Positions 53,031-62,504 of a stretch of DNA of 64,000 bases are shown here, piece after piece (position 1 is the first letter of the stretch; every line of letters begins with the position of its first letter). The position numbers and the translations under genes are program-made. Origin of the DNA: Bacteroides sp. 519. GTDB taxonomy: Bacteria > Bacteroidota > Bacteroidia > Bacteroidales > Bacteroidaceae. The stretch is taken from positions 400,446 through 464,445 of the forward strand of contig NZ_QVMJ01000001.1 in assembly GCF_010500955.1 (NCBI RefSeq), read 5' to 3'. The notes under the pieces were generated by a model, which searched no databases, was not told where the DNA came from, and saw only the letters and a program-made list of their open reading frames with translations.

Positions 53031-55547
53031 ATGAAAAAATACAGTCTCATATATCTGGCAATAATATTATTATTGTTTATCGCTTCCTGTCAGCCTATTA
53101 CCTCAGTGCGCAATCGCTCCAGTTTTAATACTGGCTGGACATTCAATTTAGGTGATATTCCCCAAGCTGCAGAACCATCTTTCGATGATGTTCAATGGCG
53201 AAAACTCAACCTCCCACACGATTGGGCAATCGAAGGAGCATTCAGCGAAACCAATCCTTCGGGTGCAGGGGGCGGTGCATTACCCGGTGGTATTGGCTGG
53301 TACCGCAAAACCTTTACTGCTGATGCTTCGGCTCAGGGGAAGAAAATATTTATCGACTTCGACGGAATTTATATGAATGGTGAAGTTTTTATAAACGGAA
53401 CCTCTTTAGGCACACGCCCGTACGGATATATTTCATTCCGTCATGATCTTACTCCATACATTAAATGGGGAGAGAAAAATGTGATTGCTGTACGTGTAGA
53501 CAACAGTGAACAACCAAACTCGCGTTGGTATAGCGGATGCGGAATTTATAGAAATGTATGGCTCACTGTTACCAACCCCGTGTATGTTGATTTATGGGGG
53601 ACGTATGTTACCACTCCTCAAATAAGTGATAAAGAAGCTACTGTAGCAATTGCAACTACAATTAAAAACGAATCAACTGATACGCAAGTAGAAATCTCGT
53701 CCATTATTCTTAATGAAAAAGGAACCGAAGAGGCTCGTGTGGTAACTAATAGTGCATCTATCCCACAAAATAAATGTTTGGAAGTGCAACAGGAAGTCAC
53801 TTTGCCAAGTCCTGTTTTGTGGACGCTTGAAAGACCATATATGTACACTGTTCGTACCGAACTTCGGGTAAAAGGCGAACTGATGGATAGTTACGAAACG
53901 CCTTTGGGGGTACGCACTTTCTCTTTTGATACAGAAAAAGGATTCTTCCTGAATGGCAAAGCCACAAAAATCCAGGGGGTATGCCAGCATCACGATTTAG
54001 GATGCCTGGGTGCAGCCGTAAATGTACGCGCCATAGAACGCCAACTGGAAATACTGAAAGAAATGGGTTGTAATGGAATACGCACTGCCCACAATCCACC
54101 CGCACCCGAACTACTTGAACTATGCGACCGGATGGGATTTATTGTACAGGACGAAACTTTCGACATGTGGCGAAAGAAAAAAACAGCCCACGACTATTCA
54201 CGCTATTTCAATGAATGGCACGAACGCGACCTGACAGATCACATTTTACGCGATCGCAATCATCCTTCTATCTTTATGTGGAGCATAGGTAATGAGGTGT
54301 TGGAACAGTGGACACATGCCGACGCTGATACATTAGATATTCAAAGTGCCAATCTGTTGTTAAACCTGAAACGTGATCCCAACACTTTGGCTAAAGAAGG
54401 CGACGAGATGAGTGTTAACTCCCTATTAACAAAGAAATTGGCTGATATGGTTAAGGCACTCGATCCAACAAGGCCTATCACAACGGGCAATAATGAACCA
54501 AGTCCGTTCAATCATCTTTTCCGTTCCAATGCCTTAGACATCATCGGTTTTAATTATCACGATGAAAACTTTAAAGAAGTTCCGGAAAACTTTGTTGGAA
54601 AGCCATTTATAGTAACCGAATCTACTTCCGGATTAATGACACGCGGCTACTATCGTATGCCTAGCGACTCTATGTACATCTGGCCGGTACATTGGACCAT
54701 TCCGTTTCACGATCCTAGTTATTCCTGTTCGTCTTACGATAACTGTCATGTGCCATGGGGAAGTACTCACGAACACACATGGCGCGAAGTTAAAAACAAC
54801 GACTTTATTAGTGGAATGTATGTGTGGACAGGTTTCGACTATATTGGAGAACCTACTCCTTATTGGTATCCGGCGCGTAGTTCTTACTTTGGTATTATCG
54901 ACCTTGCTGGTTTCCCCAAAGATGTATATTATATGTACCAAAGCGAATGGAGCGATAAAGATGTTCTCCACTTGTTTCCACACTGGAACTGGGAAGAAGG
55001 TCAAACCATTGATATGTGGGCATATTACAATAATGCCGATGAGGTTGAACTGTTTGTCAACGATGAGTCGCAAGGAATAAAAAGCAAAGCGAAGGACGAG
55101 TTCCATGTAAGTTGGCGTGTTACTTATGCCCCGGGAACAGTGAAAGTAGTAGCGCGTAAAAATGGTATTCAGGTAGGACTTAAGGAGATTCATACAGCCG
55201 GAGCCCCTGCAAAACTCCGTCTGACAGCCGATCGTACAAAGATTCAATCGGATGGTAAAGACCTTAGCTTTGTTACAGTTGAAATATTAGATGCTAATGG
55301 TAACCTTTGTCCCAATGCCAACGATCTTGTTAAGTTTGAGGTTAACGGACCTGCATTTATTGCTGGTGTTGATAATGGTAGTCAAACTTCGCTGGAAAGT
55401 TTTAAGGCTCCACAACGCGAAGCTTTTTATGGCAAATGTTTAGTGGTTTTACAAAATAATGGAGAGAAAGCTTCGATAAAGTTAAAGGCAACAGCAGAGT
55501 TAAGCGGTAATAATACGTTTACAGAGCTAACGGTGCAGGCGTATTAA
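53031..55547 (+). CDS. GH2 family beta-galactosidase, lipoprotein, DUF4982 type
   Basis: 838 aa. MKKYSLIYLAIILLLFIASC gives a lipobox, so a surface or periplasmic lipoprotein. Sugar-binding domain to about 180 (LPHDWAIEGAF, GIGWYRKTF), Ig-like to about 290, TIM barrel with acid/base Glu in FMWSIGNEVLEQ (about 422) and nucleophile Glu in IVTESTSGLMTRG (about 530). Then DUF4982 (about 620-700) and a C-terminal invasin/Ig-like domain (AKLRLTADRTKIQSDGKDLS). Such enzymes cleave galactosides on host or dietary glycans. It starts 18 bp after the long inverted repeat. Confidence 0.92.
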   Translation: MKKYSLIYLAIILLLFIASCQPITSVRNRSSFNTGWTFNLGDIPQAAEPSFDDVQWRKLNLPHDWAIEGAFSETNPSGAGGGALPGGIGWYRKTFTADASAQGKKIFIDFDGIYMNGEVFINGTSLGTRPYGYISFRHDLTPYIKWGEKNVIAVRVDNSEQPNSRWYSGCGIYRNVWLTVTNPVYVDLWGTYVTTPQISDKEATVAIATTIKNESTDTQVEISSIILNEKGTEEARVVTNSASIPQNKCLEVQQEVTLPSPVLWTLERPYMYTVRTELRVKGELMDSYETPLGVRTFSFDTEKGFFLNGKATKIQGVCQHHDLGCLGAAVNVRAIERQLEILKEMGCNGIRTAHNPPAPELLELCDRMGFIVQDETFDMWRKKKTAHDYSRYFNEWHERDLTDHILRDRNHPSIFMWSIGNEVLEQWTHADADTLDIQSANLLLNLKRDPNTLAKEGDEMSVNSLLTKKLADMVKALDPTRPITTGNNEPSPFNHLFRSNALDIIGFNYHDENFKEVPENFVGKPFIVTESTSGLMTRGYYRMPSDSMYIWPVHWTIPFHDPSYSCSSYDNCHVPWGSTHEHTWREVKNNDFISGMYVWTGFDYIGEPTPYWYPARSSYFGIIDLAGFPKDVYYMYQSEWSDKDVLHLFPHWNWEEGQTIDMWAYYNNADEVELFVNDESQGIKSKAKDEFHVSWRVTYAPGTVKVVARKNGIQVGLKEIHTAGAPAKLRLTADRTKIQSDGKDLSFVTVEILDANGNLCPNANDLVKFEVNGPAFIAGVDNGSQTSLESFKAPQREAFYGKCLVVLQNNGEKASIKLKATAELSGNNTFTELTVQAY

Positions 55548-55578
55548 TTATACGCCTGTATACAACCACATGCGGCAA

Positions 55579-56142
55579 TTACCACCGTACTTCCCTTACA
55601 CAACGACCATAGTAAAGTCTTATCTTATTAGTGTCGCTAGTATAGCCCGAGCCACCTAAATTCACATACCACGCTCCCCAGTCAGAATCCTCTGTTGCGC
55701 TCCAATAATTGTCCTTGAATGCTACACCGATTAATGACTCTAATGCAGGCTTAAAAATGTACATCAATATTAGTTCGCGCTGGGTAGGTAACCGCCATCC
55801 AGCTCTTTTGCAAGCATTAAAAGCTGCTCCCCACTCCATTTCCTGAGTTCCGGTTGTGCCAATTATTCCATAAGTGTTTATATCATTGGGGGCTACCTCT
55901 AATTTCCAAAAAACAGTGGCGTTTATACTACCAGTAACATGGTTGTTTTCACCCATAGTAGAACTGGGTGCGAATGAATCGTTGTATTTGGCTACACCGG
56001 TAGTCGCATCTTCCGGCATGCCGGCAGATGATGATGAATCAAGAATCACTCGATTGGAAGCATCTTTATATACTTTTTGAGCCATAAGTTGAGCCGGCAG
56101 TAGTAAGCTGGCGAGTATTGCTGTTATTAAAATCTTTTTCAT
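55579..56142 (-). CDS. secreted FISUMP/DUF1566-like lectin-fold protein
   Basis: 187 aa, signal MKKILITAILASLLLPAQLMAQ. VTGSINATVFWKLEVAPNDI, GWRLPTQRELILMYIF, NYWSATEDSDWGAWYVNLGG and RLYYGRCVREVRW match the protein at 41467-42147 and the C-terminal module of the tip proteins. It is the last gene of the minus-strand fimbrial cluster. Probably extracellular or tip-associated. Confidence 0.8.
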   Translation of the reverse strand: MKKILITAILASLLLPAQLMAQKVYKDASNRVILDSSSSAGMPEDATTGVAKYNDSFAPSSTMGENNHVTGSINATVFWKLEVAPNDINTYGIIGTTGTQEMEWGAAFNACKRAGWRLPTQRELILMYIFKPALESLIGVAFKDNYWSATEDSDWGAWYVNLGGSGYTSDTNKIRLYYGRCVREVRW

Positions 56143-56224
56143 TTTATTCTGTTTTACAATTATTATTCATTATTTTCAATTATCGTTTATTTAATACAAG
56201 TGGCAAGTTATAAATTGTAAGTAT

Positions 56225-56301
56225 GCCGCATGGTTCAACCGGAACGGTTGTTAATCTTGGTAGCCCGTTGCTTTAGCTGCGGGATCACAAGATGGCATAA
56301 T
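56225..56301. repeat. 77-bp dispersed repeat, copy 2
   Basis: Near-identical to 26384-26460 (GCCGCATGGTTCAACCGGAA ... AAGATGGCATAAT). It sits between the two minus-strand fimbrial genes and ends 3 bp before the stop codon of the tip gene at 56305. Confidence 0.9.
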
Positions 56302-56304
56302 CTA

Positions 56305-59190
56305 TTAAAGTTCCCTAACACACCTCACTGAACGGGGGTAATCCTTAGTGCTGTAGGCCGTTCCTCCATCACTAAAATCCACGTAGCACGCGATGTCGGG
56401 CCTCCCCCCCCCCTCTGTAGAAGTCCAGACGTCGCCATGACCGAATTCATTCGTACCAAAACTATTATGTACCACCCATATAGACATTAACTGTTTTTGT
56501 GCAGGAAGGAACCATTTGTAATTAACATTATTTACACTGGTTATATTATCATAGTTGGCATTTTTCATAAAACAAAGGTTAGCAGCAGGAAAAGCAGTTG
56601 CACTCTTTTTATGAAGATTATACGTATTACCTTTACCATTATTTACATCAGTGGTAACACCTGAAAGTGTTTGATTTCCTCCCCATATTATACCTCTGCT
56701 CTCATGCGTACTCTGTACCACAAGCTCCTTCTCGAACTGCCATACACCACCCTTATTTACCAAAGCACCTCCAAAGCGACCGACATACAAGACTTCGACT
56801 GCAGTAATTACAATTCTATACGTAGAGTTTTTATCCTCAGTGTTGGTAAAGGTTATGGTAGCTTTTTTTCCATCCTTCGATTTATCTTTGGTTGCTGCGG
56901 CCATGGATAATTTTATTTTGTTGCCATTTCTGCTTGTTAAACCTATTAGGCTATTTTTGTTTTGTAAAATGTTATCGTTGTCTATAACGGAGGCTATTTT
57001 CCATGCGAAGTTGGCTTGAACGGTTAGTGTTTCTTCTTGCCCATTAAGCATATATTCATTTTTTACATCTGTTACCAGATTGTAACATAACTGCCGCAAA
57101 AGGATGCTGGTTTTTACATTATCTACAGCAAATTCTACTTTGGATACTTTTTCCAAGAATGGATTGTTATTTTGCTCGGCAGCGGTAAAGGCGACTGGCT
57201 GGATGGGGTAACTAATGGTACCTGTACCCTTGTTACCACCTGTTATGGTACCGCTGGTTGGGGCGCCTGCATTTGTTGGGAATGCAGTATTACCAACTTT
57301 GGTAGTGGTAACTGCGAGATCTGCATCTTTGGGCGACCAGTTTACGGTCAATGTTTGTTTGTTGGGGGCAACGCCGACCGGAGATACAAAAATGAGTTCG
57401 GTAATCTCCTGGTTGTTGGCATTTACTGTGCGAATACCAGGGGCGGCGGCTTGGGTAAACAGTGTTTCCTGAAATGCAATGCCTTTATAGAGCACCCATA
57501 GTTTCCGGTCGATGGGTTCCCAAGTGGTGTTGGCAGGAATAGTTACTTCCAGCGTGTAATCGGCAGCAGTATCCAAAGCGGGTTCGGCCATGGAGGCTTC
57601 CACACCCTTAATGTTAGTACTGAGTCCCCAATCCGTGTTGGTATGGACTTTGGCTCCTATCTTGCAGCCGGTGTGGGGAATATTCAATCCGGTGCCATTA
57701 TCATTGATGTATTCAATAAAACTAAATACAACATCTCTTTTACTTTGCGTAACGGTTAGTTTGGCTTCCAACCGGGCAGCTTTAATATAAATATATCCGG
57801 TTCGTACCTCGCCTGTTTTGTTTTCACTTACAACAATACTTATGGCCGTTTCTGTTCCCCCTGCACCATAAAATGTATTAATTGTTTTGTTGGTCGATAG
57901 CCATCCGTTGTTCACTGTACCGTTGGCCTCTGTGATCTTTGTGATTTGAAAACCTGCTGGAACATCGGTCTTCACATTAACCGTTTCCATATCGGCGCTT
58001 TTTGAGAAGTTAAATACCATTTTAGGACATATAGAAAGATGGTATTGGCCATCAAATATCACATCACCGGCTTGTCCATTATCCCACTCCACCACCTCGG
58101 CAACTATATTGAACGATTTGGAGTTAAAAGCTTCTTCGGGTGTACTATACCCGCTTCCTAATACCTTTAGTATATTCATGCGGTAAAGGTGATTACGTAA
58201 CAGGTCGCGGTAGTAGCTGTCGGTTGTTTCTTTTTTAAGAAAGTCGAGGCGGTAATAGGTTGGTTGCGAATCGGTTCCGTAGGTTCCACCCACTACCACA
58301 CAAGTAGCAGCCGAAGCCTCGGTTTCCTGTTTGCCGGTTGCTTCGAACAGGTATATGGTGCGCACAAATGCTGTTTTCATGCTTGTGGGTACCGTATAAA
58401 CCAGTGGACTGGCATTGTTGATATTGCCTGCCGGTACGGTAGCTGCTTTCACTTTGGCAGTGTTTAATAAATTGTCGGTATCGGGCACTATTCGACCTTG
58501 ATTCTTACTATTGTACACATATACTTCGTTCAGGGTAAAATTATCGGCATCTATAATATCCTGGCTTAATAACAAATCGAAACGGGCAACTCCCCGCACC
58601 AAGCTAACACCTGATATTTCTGTTATCCGATCGTTTATGGTTTCTTTCACCTCTCCCCACATAGGAAAAGCAGTGAAGGTTTTCGAGGCATCATCCTCGG
58701 CCGCATCGTTGTTGGCGTTCCATTTTCCGTTATTCGAATAAACTAACTGTGCCAATAGTTCATCTTTGTCTGTTCCTTCGGCAATCTCGCCCAAGGCTTC
58801 CAACTGTGAGTTTACATTGGCAAGGATTACAAGGGTTTGCTGTTCACTATCCTTCATAAGTTTTACGGTAAACTGTTTTTTTGCTTTTTTTGCATTGTCT
58901 TCTTCAACATCACTGATAGAAGTTCCAACAGCACTGTAAGCAAACGCCCAGCCCGAATCTTTGGTGTTATCGGCTTTAAAAGCCAATACGTTTATGTCTT
59001 CAATGTAGTTCTCGTCGATTTCCGAAATAGCACGAGTTGTCAATATTGACGCTGCGGGCATTTGCAAAGAAACATACACCTCTACCCCTTTGTCTGTTAC
59101 TATATCTACTTTGTTGTGCATTTCATCTGCAACACACGAATAAAGTAAAGCAGGCAGAAGGAGATAGAAAAATAGCCTAAATTTGTTCAT
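56305..59190 (-). CDS. large fimbrial tip protein with BACON-like domains and FISUMP-like C-terminus
   Basis: 961 aa lipoprotein (LLLPALLYSC). The N-terminal fimbrial domain (EDINVLAFKADNTKDSGWAF, MWGEVKETINDRITEISGVS, RNHLYRMNILKVLG) is DUF4906-like. Three or more beta domains follow, the first BACON-like (TVNVKTDVPAGFQITKITEA ... LEAKLTVTQSK). The C-terminal module VGRFGGALVNKGGVWQFEKE ... WFLPAQKQLMSIWVV ... DYPRSVRCVREL is homologous to that at 38903-40762. It starts 23 bp after the accessory gene. A probable adhesin at the pilus tip. Confidence 0.82.
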   Translation of the reverse strand: MNKFRLFFYLLLPALLYSCVADEMHNKVDIVTDKGVEVYVSLQMPAASILTTRAISEIDENYIEDINVLAFKADNTKDSGWAFAYSAVGTSISDVEEDNAKKAKKQFTVKLMKDSEQQTLVILANVNSQLEALGEIAEGTDKDELLAQLVYSNNGKWNANNDAAEDDASKTFTAFPMWGEVKETINDRITEISGVSLVRGVARFDLLLSQDIIDADNFTLNEVYVYNSKNQGRIVPDTDNLLNTAKVKAATVPAGNINNASPLVYTVPTSMKTAFVRTIYLFEATGKQETEASAATCVVVGGTYGTDSQPTYYRLDFLKKETTDSYYRDLLRNHLYRMNILKVLGSGYSTPEEAFNSKSFNIVAEVVEWDNGQAGDVIFDGQYHLSICPKMVFNFSKSADMETVNVKTDVPAGFQITKITEANGTVNNGWLSTNKTINTFYGAGGTETAISIVVSENKTGEVRTGYIYIKAARLEAKLTVTQSKRDVVFSFIEYINDNGTGLNIPHTGCKIGAKVHTNTDWGLSTNIKGVEASMAEPALDTAADYTLEVTIPANTTWEPIDRKLWVLYKGIAFQETLFTQAAAPGIRTVNANNQEITELIFVSPVGVAPNKQTLTVNWSPKDADLAVTTTKVGNTAFPTNAGAPTSGTITGGNKGTGTISYPIQPVAFTAAEQNNNPFLEKVSKVEFAVDNVKTSILLRQLCYNLVTDVKNEYMLNGQEETLTVQANFAWKIASVIDNDNILQNKNSLIGLTSRNGNKIKLSMAAATKDKSKDGKKATITFTNTEDKNSTYRIVITAVEVLYVGRFGGALVNKGGVWQFEKELVVQSTHESRGIIWGGNQTLSGVTTDVNNGKGNTYNLHKKSATAFPAANLCFMKNANYDNITSVNNVNYKWFLPAQKQLMSIWVVHNSFGTNEFGHGDVWTSTEGGGRPDIACYVDFSDGGTAYSTKDYPRSVRCVREL

Positions 59191-59213
59191 ATCGTTTAAT
59201 TATTAGTTGTTGT

Positions 59214-60221
59214 TTATAATTCGTGCCAAAAGTCTTCACTTGCCCAATCTTTGATAGCGGTATCGAATATGAAACTTGACATTTGAACAATTCCACTAAC
59301 ATCGAAATAAGTATTACGAGGAAGTGTGTAATTGTTACCCGGATCAAGACACAGTATTCCCGAAGCAGTTTCGTTGGTGCCAAATTCCACTGTCAGTGTT
59401 AGCGCTTTGGATTCGTTTGTTATATCAAGAAAAGTATTTTCGGGCAAAATAATACGTTTGCATTGTATCTCCTTAGTGTAATCGTTGATAGGATTAGCAA
59501 TATCTACTATATCAACACTGGCAAATGGCACTGTTATTCCAGCAGGTATTGTTGTTCGGTTATTTGCTACAAATGGAAACAGGTATACACAGTTGGGTAC
59601 ATTGGTAAAGTATAATTTTCGGTTAGTAACAAACTTATTGTATTGTAATTGTGTTATCTTTAATGACAAATCAAGCCGTATGCCCAAACGTTCCATAGCT
59701 ATTGGCCACACACCTGTTTGTGATGCCTGCATATTGGGGGTTTGATACTCCTCGTTGTCAAGTATTAACACATTGTTTACACATGTAACCATTGGTATAT
59801 TTTTATTGGCCACAAATGCATCGGCTGCAAAACTCATGTCATATAGGCTACGCTTTTTATGAACACCTGGTGTTAATGCAGCCAGTTGTGTGGCCAATGC
59901 AGAATCGCTACCTTCGTTAGCTATAAATACAAAATCGTATTTGCCTGTTTTTACATCTAGTTTTGTTGGATTGGTTATCGCAGGCACAGGTATGTTGAAT
60001 GCTAGTTTTCCACTAACCGATTCGTAAACCAATACACGCAGTGTAGCTATGGTCCGGTCGGCCGGATCTCCTTGGTTACTATTAGGAGAGTCGGCCCTCG
60101 ATTCGGCAGATACTAATATTACCACTGGGGTTCCACCCTCAACCTCTCTGTCGGTACACGAATTAAATCCTAATATTAGAATAAAATACAAGACTCCTAA
60201 TAAAAACATACTATTTCTCAT
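59214..60221 (-). CDS. fimbrial accessory lipoprotein, FimB/Mfa2-like
   Basis: 335 aa. Signal MRNSMFLLGVLYFILILGFN-SC. The core shares GKYDFVFIANEGSD, NKNIPMVTCVNN, WPIAMERLGIRLDLSL and NYTLPRNTYFDVSGIV with the protein at 35435-36529. It starts the minus-strand cluster, with a -7 element 120 bp upstream. It lacks a separate major pilin, DUF3575 or DUF3868 neighbour, so this cluster may depend on the other loci for assembly. Confidence 0.8.
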   Translation of the reverse strand: MRNSMFLLGVLYFILILGFNSCTDREVEGGTPVVILVSAESRADSPNSNQGDPADRTIATLRVLVYESVSGKLAFNIPVPAITNPTKLDVKTGKYDFVFIANEGSDSALATQLAALTPGVHKKRSLYDMSFAADAFVANKNIPMVTCVNNVLILDNEEYQTPNMQASQTGVWPIAMERLGIRLDLSLKITQLQYNKFVTNRKLYFTNVPNCVYLFPFVANNRTTIPAGITVPFASVDIVDIANPINDYTKEIQCKRIILPENTFLDITNESKALTLTVEFGTNETASGILCLDPGNNYTLPRNTYFDVSGIVQMSSFIFDTAIKDWASEDFWHEL

Positions 60222-60340
60222 CTTTCAATTTAAGTTTTTAACAAAAAGTATGAAGGTAAAGGAAGTTGAGGTAAATGCCACTCTCCTTCCCATTCCTTTG
60301 CCTTCTAATAATTAAAAATGAAAATGAATTTTTCAAAGGA

Positions 60341-60348
60341 CAAAGCTA
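60341..60348 (-). promoter_or_regulatory. -7 promoter element of the minus-strand fimbrial cluster
   Basis: TAGCTTTG on the minus strand, 120 bp upstream of the ATG at 60221. No inverted repeats bracket it, so this cluster does not look phase-variable. Confidence 0.4.
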
Positions 60349-60379
60349 CAGGGTTATTTTCTTTCAAAAAAGACAAATG

Positions 60380-60760
60380 CAACCGCCTTCTTTTAGCAAA
60401 AAAACATATTTGTCAGAAATCAAATTAACAACTGTGACAAATAATCATAAATCAAGGATCTTCATCTATGTTTGCAACATGATTTGCACACTCGCAACAA
60501 CAATACTGCTCTTGTTGACATTATTGTTGGATGATCTGGTTGTATAAACGCACCTATTTACCTATTCCCCCTCAGGAGATTTTCGACGAAAAAAGTGTCA
60601 CAAGTGTCACACCTGCTATAACTAACTATAATACAGTTAATTACAATGTGACACTTCGTGTTTTTAAGAAAAATAAGTACCACCGAAGTGTCACACGCAG
60701 GTAAAAAAGGAGGTAAAAGGAGGTAAAGTGAGGTAGAGGTAAAGTGAGGTAAAGTAGTGC
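60380..60760. other. non-coding stretch with GTGTCAC and GGAGGTAAA repeats
   Basis: AGTGTCACAAGTGTCACACC near 60595 is partly inverted (TGTGACACTTCG near 60647, AGTGTCACACG near 60685). It is followed by tandem GGAGGTAAA/GAGGTAAAG units (60706-60755). No convincing gene was found. Confidence 0.6.
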
Positions 60761-60900
60761 GATGCCGCATGGAATTCCTCTCCCTAGAGGGGAGAGGTGC
60801 CCTTTAGGGCGGAGAGGGGGGACGCAAAGGTTGCGCAGCCACTACGGGCTCCCCTTGTGTGCCCACATAGGGGAGCCCCTACACCATGCGGATTTCAAAA
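60761..60900. repeat. palindromic repeat bracketed by CCATGCGG words
   Basis: The segment runs from GCCGCATGG (60764-60772) to CCATGCGG (60884-60891), enclosing CTCTCCCTAGAGGGGAGAG and GGGCTCCCCT...AGGGGAGCCCC palindromes. Confidence 0.75.
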
Positions 60901-60923
60901 ACTCAGATTGGAAATGAAATATA

Positions 60924-61249
60924 GACCCCTCCGCCCTTTGGGCACCTCCCCTTTGCAGGGGAGGACGCTATGCAGCATATATTCCATGCCACAGGGTTAC
61001 ATCGCGCAGCCGTCCCCCTGCAAAGGGCAGGACTGTTAAGTTCTAAGTTGATTAAATAATTATCAATTGCCGTCTGCTTTAGCTGACGGTCTAAAAGGTA
61101 TAACAATTTGGGCTTTAGCCAAACTAAATCAACTTTGGCTAAAGCCAAGAGAGAAATCTTTCTAACAACCGTCAGCTAAAGCAGACGGCAATTGATAGAA
61201 CTTAACAGCCCTGCCTGCAAAGGGGAGGTGCCCAAAGGGCGGAGGGGTC
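60924..61249. repeat. nested (three-level) inverted repeat
   Basis: Perfect 35-bp outer arms (60924-60958, 61215-61249) enclose 11-bp arms (61034-61044, 61196-61206), then perfect 29-bp arms (61061-61089, 61169-61197), then two 17-bp palindromes built on GGCTTTAGCC / GGCTAAAGCC (61109-61125, 61133-61149). One palindromic element appears inserted inside another. Confidence 0.9.
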
Positions 61250-61287
61250 CGAGAAAGTTTTTTATTTCTCTGTAGGATGCTTTTTGT

Positions 61288-61436
61288 TTCACAGTAGGAA
61301 ACCAACAGTTTCGCGGTAGGAAACCAACAGTTTCACAGTAGGAAACAAGTAGTTTCCTATATAGAAAACTACTTGTTTCCTATATAGAAAACTACTTGTT
61401 TCATTGGTAGAAAACTAAATGAAACTACTGGTTTTT
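61288..61436. repeat. array of GAAAC-N5-GTTTC palindromes before recombinase 2
   Basis: Five or six units (GAAAC(CAACA)GTTTC twice, (AAGTA), (TACTT) twice with GAAAAC) with linkers CACAGTAGG or CTATATA. It ends 74 bp before the recombinase ATG. Same family as 25415-25612, in the other orientation. Confidence 0.85.
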
Positions 61437-61509
61437 CCTGTATATGAAAACACCATGTTTTCAGCGTTTTCCTATCTTGTACCCGATTAACCATAAAATT
61501 AGAAATAAC

Positions 61510-62487
61510 ATGCACTTATCTCATTTTGTTAACCATTTAGTGGCCGATTACCATTGTTGCGGCCGTTATCAAACTGCCGAAGGTTACCTGAGCGCCTACC
61601 GCAGTATGATTGCTTTTCATGGAGGCGATCTTCGTTTGTGTGATTGCTTTACTGCCAGCTGGCTTCATGCCTACCACGCCAACCTTTTGAAACGAGGGCT
61701 TCGCAGTAATTCCATTGTATTTTACATTTCGCGTATCAACTCCCTCTACAACAAAGCTGTTAGTAGTGGTGATGTAACTGCCCGGGCAGGGCTTTTCGAC
61801 CACCTGTGCACCAAACCGGTGCCAACCCAGAAACGTGCTGTATCTCCCGAAGTAATCAACCAACTCTGCGAGGGCGACCTGTCTAAGTACCCGGCCCTAG
61901 CGTTCAGTCGCGACATGTTTGTACTCAGCTTTTACCTGCAAGGCATTGCCTATATCGACCTTGCCCATTTGCGTAAAAACGATGTTGATGGAGAAAATCT
62001 TACCTACCAACGGCGTAAAACCCGTAGCACAGTTCCTGTAGTAATTGATGCCGAGGCTCGAAAAATCATCAACAAATACAAGAATGCCGATCCGGAATCG
62101 CCCTACCTGTTACCTATAATTCGTAGTGGTAGCCCCAAAGAAGAACGGCAGTTGTATAAAAATGCTCTTCGGAAACAAAACAGGCATCTGAAAAAAATTG
62201 CACAACAATTAAACATTACCGAAAACCTGACTACCTACGTTGCCCGGCACAGTTGGGCCACAATAGCCCACAACGAAGGTGTACCTACCCCCGTAATTAG
62301 TCAGGCTATGGGGCATCAAAGCGAAGAAATAACCCATGTTTACCTGCAATCTTTTGACCATTCGGTACTATCAAAAGCCAATCGGATTGTAATTCAAACA
62401 GTTTTGGGCGTCCATCAAAAACAAACGTGGAAAGAGAGGAAACAAAAGAGAAAAGCCAAATGGCAACACGTAGAACCTAACGGTTAA
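61510..62487 (+). CDS. tyrosine recombinase, putative invertase of fimbrial locus 2
   Basis: 325 aa from MHLSHFVNHLVADYHCCGRY; a frame 22 codons longer is open but starts in the leader. Same architecture as 26632-27627: GRYQTAEGYLSAYRSM, YLQGIAYIDLAHLRKNDV (Gln at the usual first Arg), YQRRKTRSTVPVV (Lys), VARHSWATIAHNEGVPTPVI (His, Arg), MGHQSEEITHVYLQSF (His, Tyr). It ends 18 bp before the left repeat of inverton 2. The repeats of the two invertons differ, so each enzyme is likely specific for its own. Confidence 0.92.
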   Translation: MHLSHFVNHLVADYHCCGRYQTAEGYLSAYRSMIAFHGGDLRLCDCFTASWLHAYHANLLKRGLRSNSIVFYISRINSLYNKAVSSGDVTARAGLFDHLCTKPVPTQKRAVSPEVINQLCEGDLSKYPALAFSRDMFVLSFYLQGIAYIDLAHLRKNDVDGENLTYQRRKTRSTVPVVIDAEARKIINKYKNADPESPYLLPIIRSGSPKEERQLYKNALRKQNRHLKKIAQQLNITENLTTYVARHSWATIAHNEGVPTPVISQAMGHQSEEITHVYLQSFDHSVLSKANRIVIQTVLGVHQKQTWKERKQKRKAKWQHVEPNG

Positions 62488-62504
62488 TATTGATTACATT
62501 TTAT

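Noticed and set aside
54633..55247. 204-codon frame antisense to the GH2 lipoprotein gene
   Set aside because: Shadow of a conserved GH2 coding region.
60275..60547. 90-codon plus-strand frame near the fimbrial cluster promoter
   Set aside because: It covers the promoter region of the minus cluster, has no ribosome site or recognisable domain.
60797..61148. Open frames in the nested palindrome region
   Set aside because: They are translations of repeat DNA.
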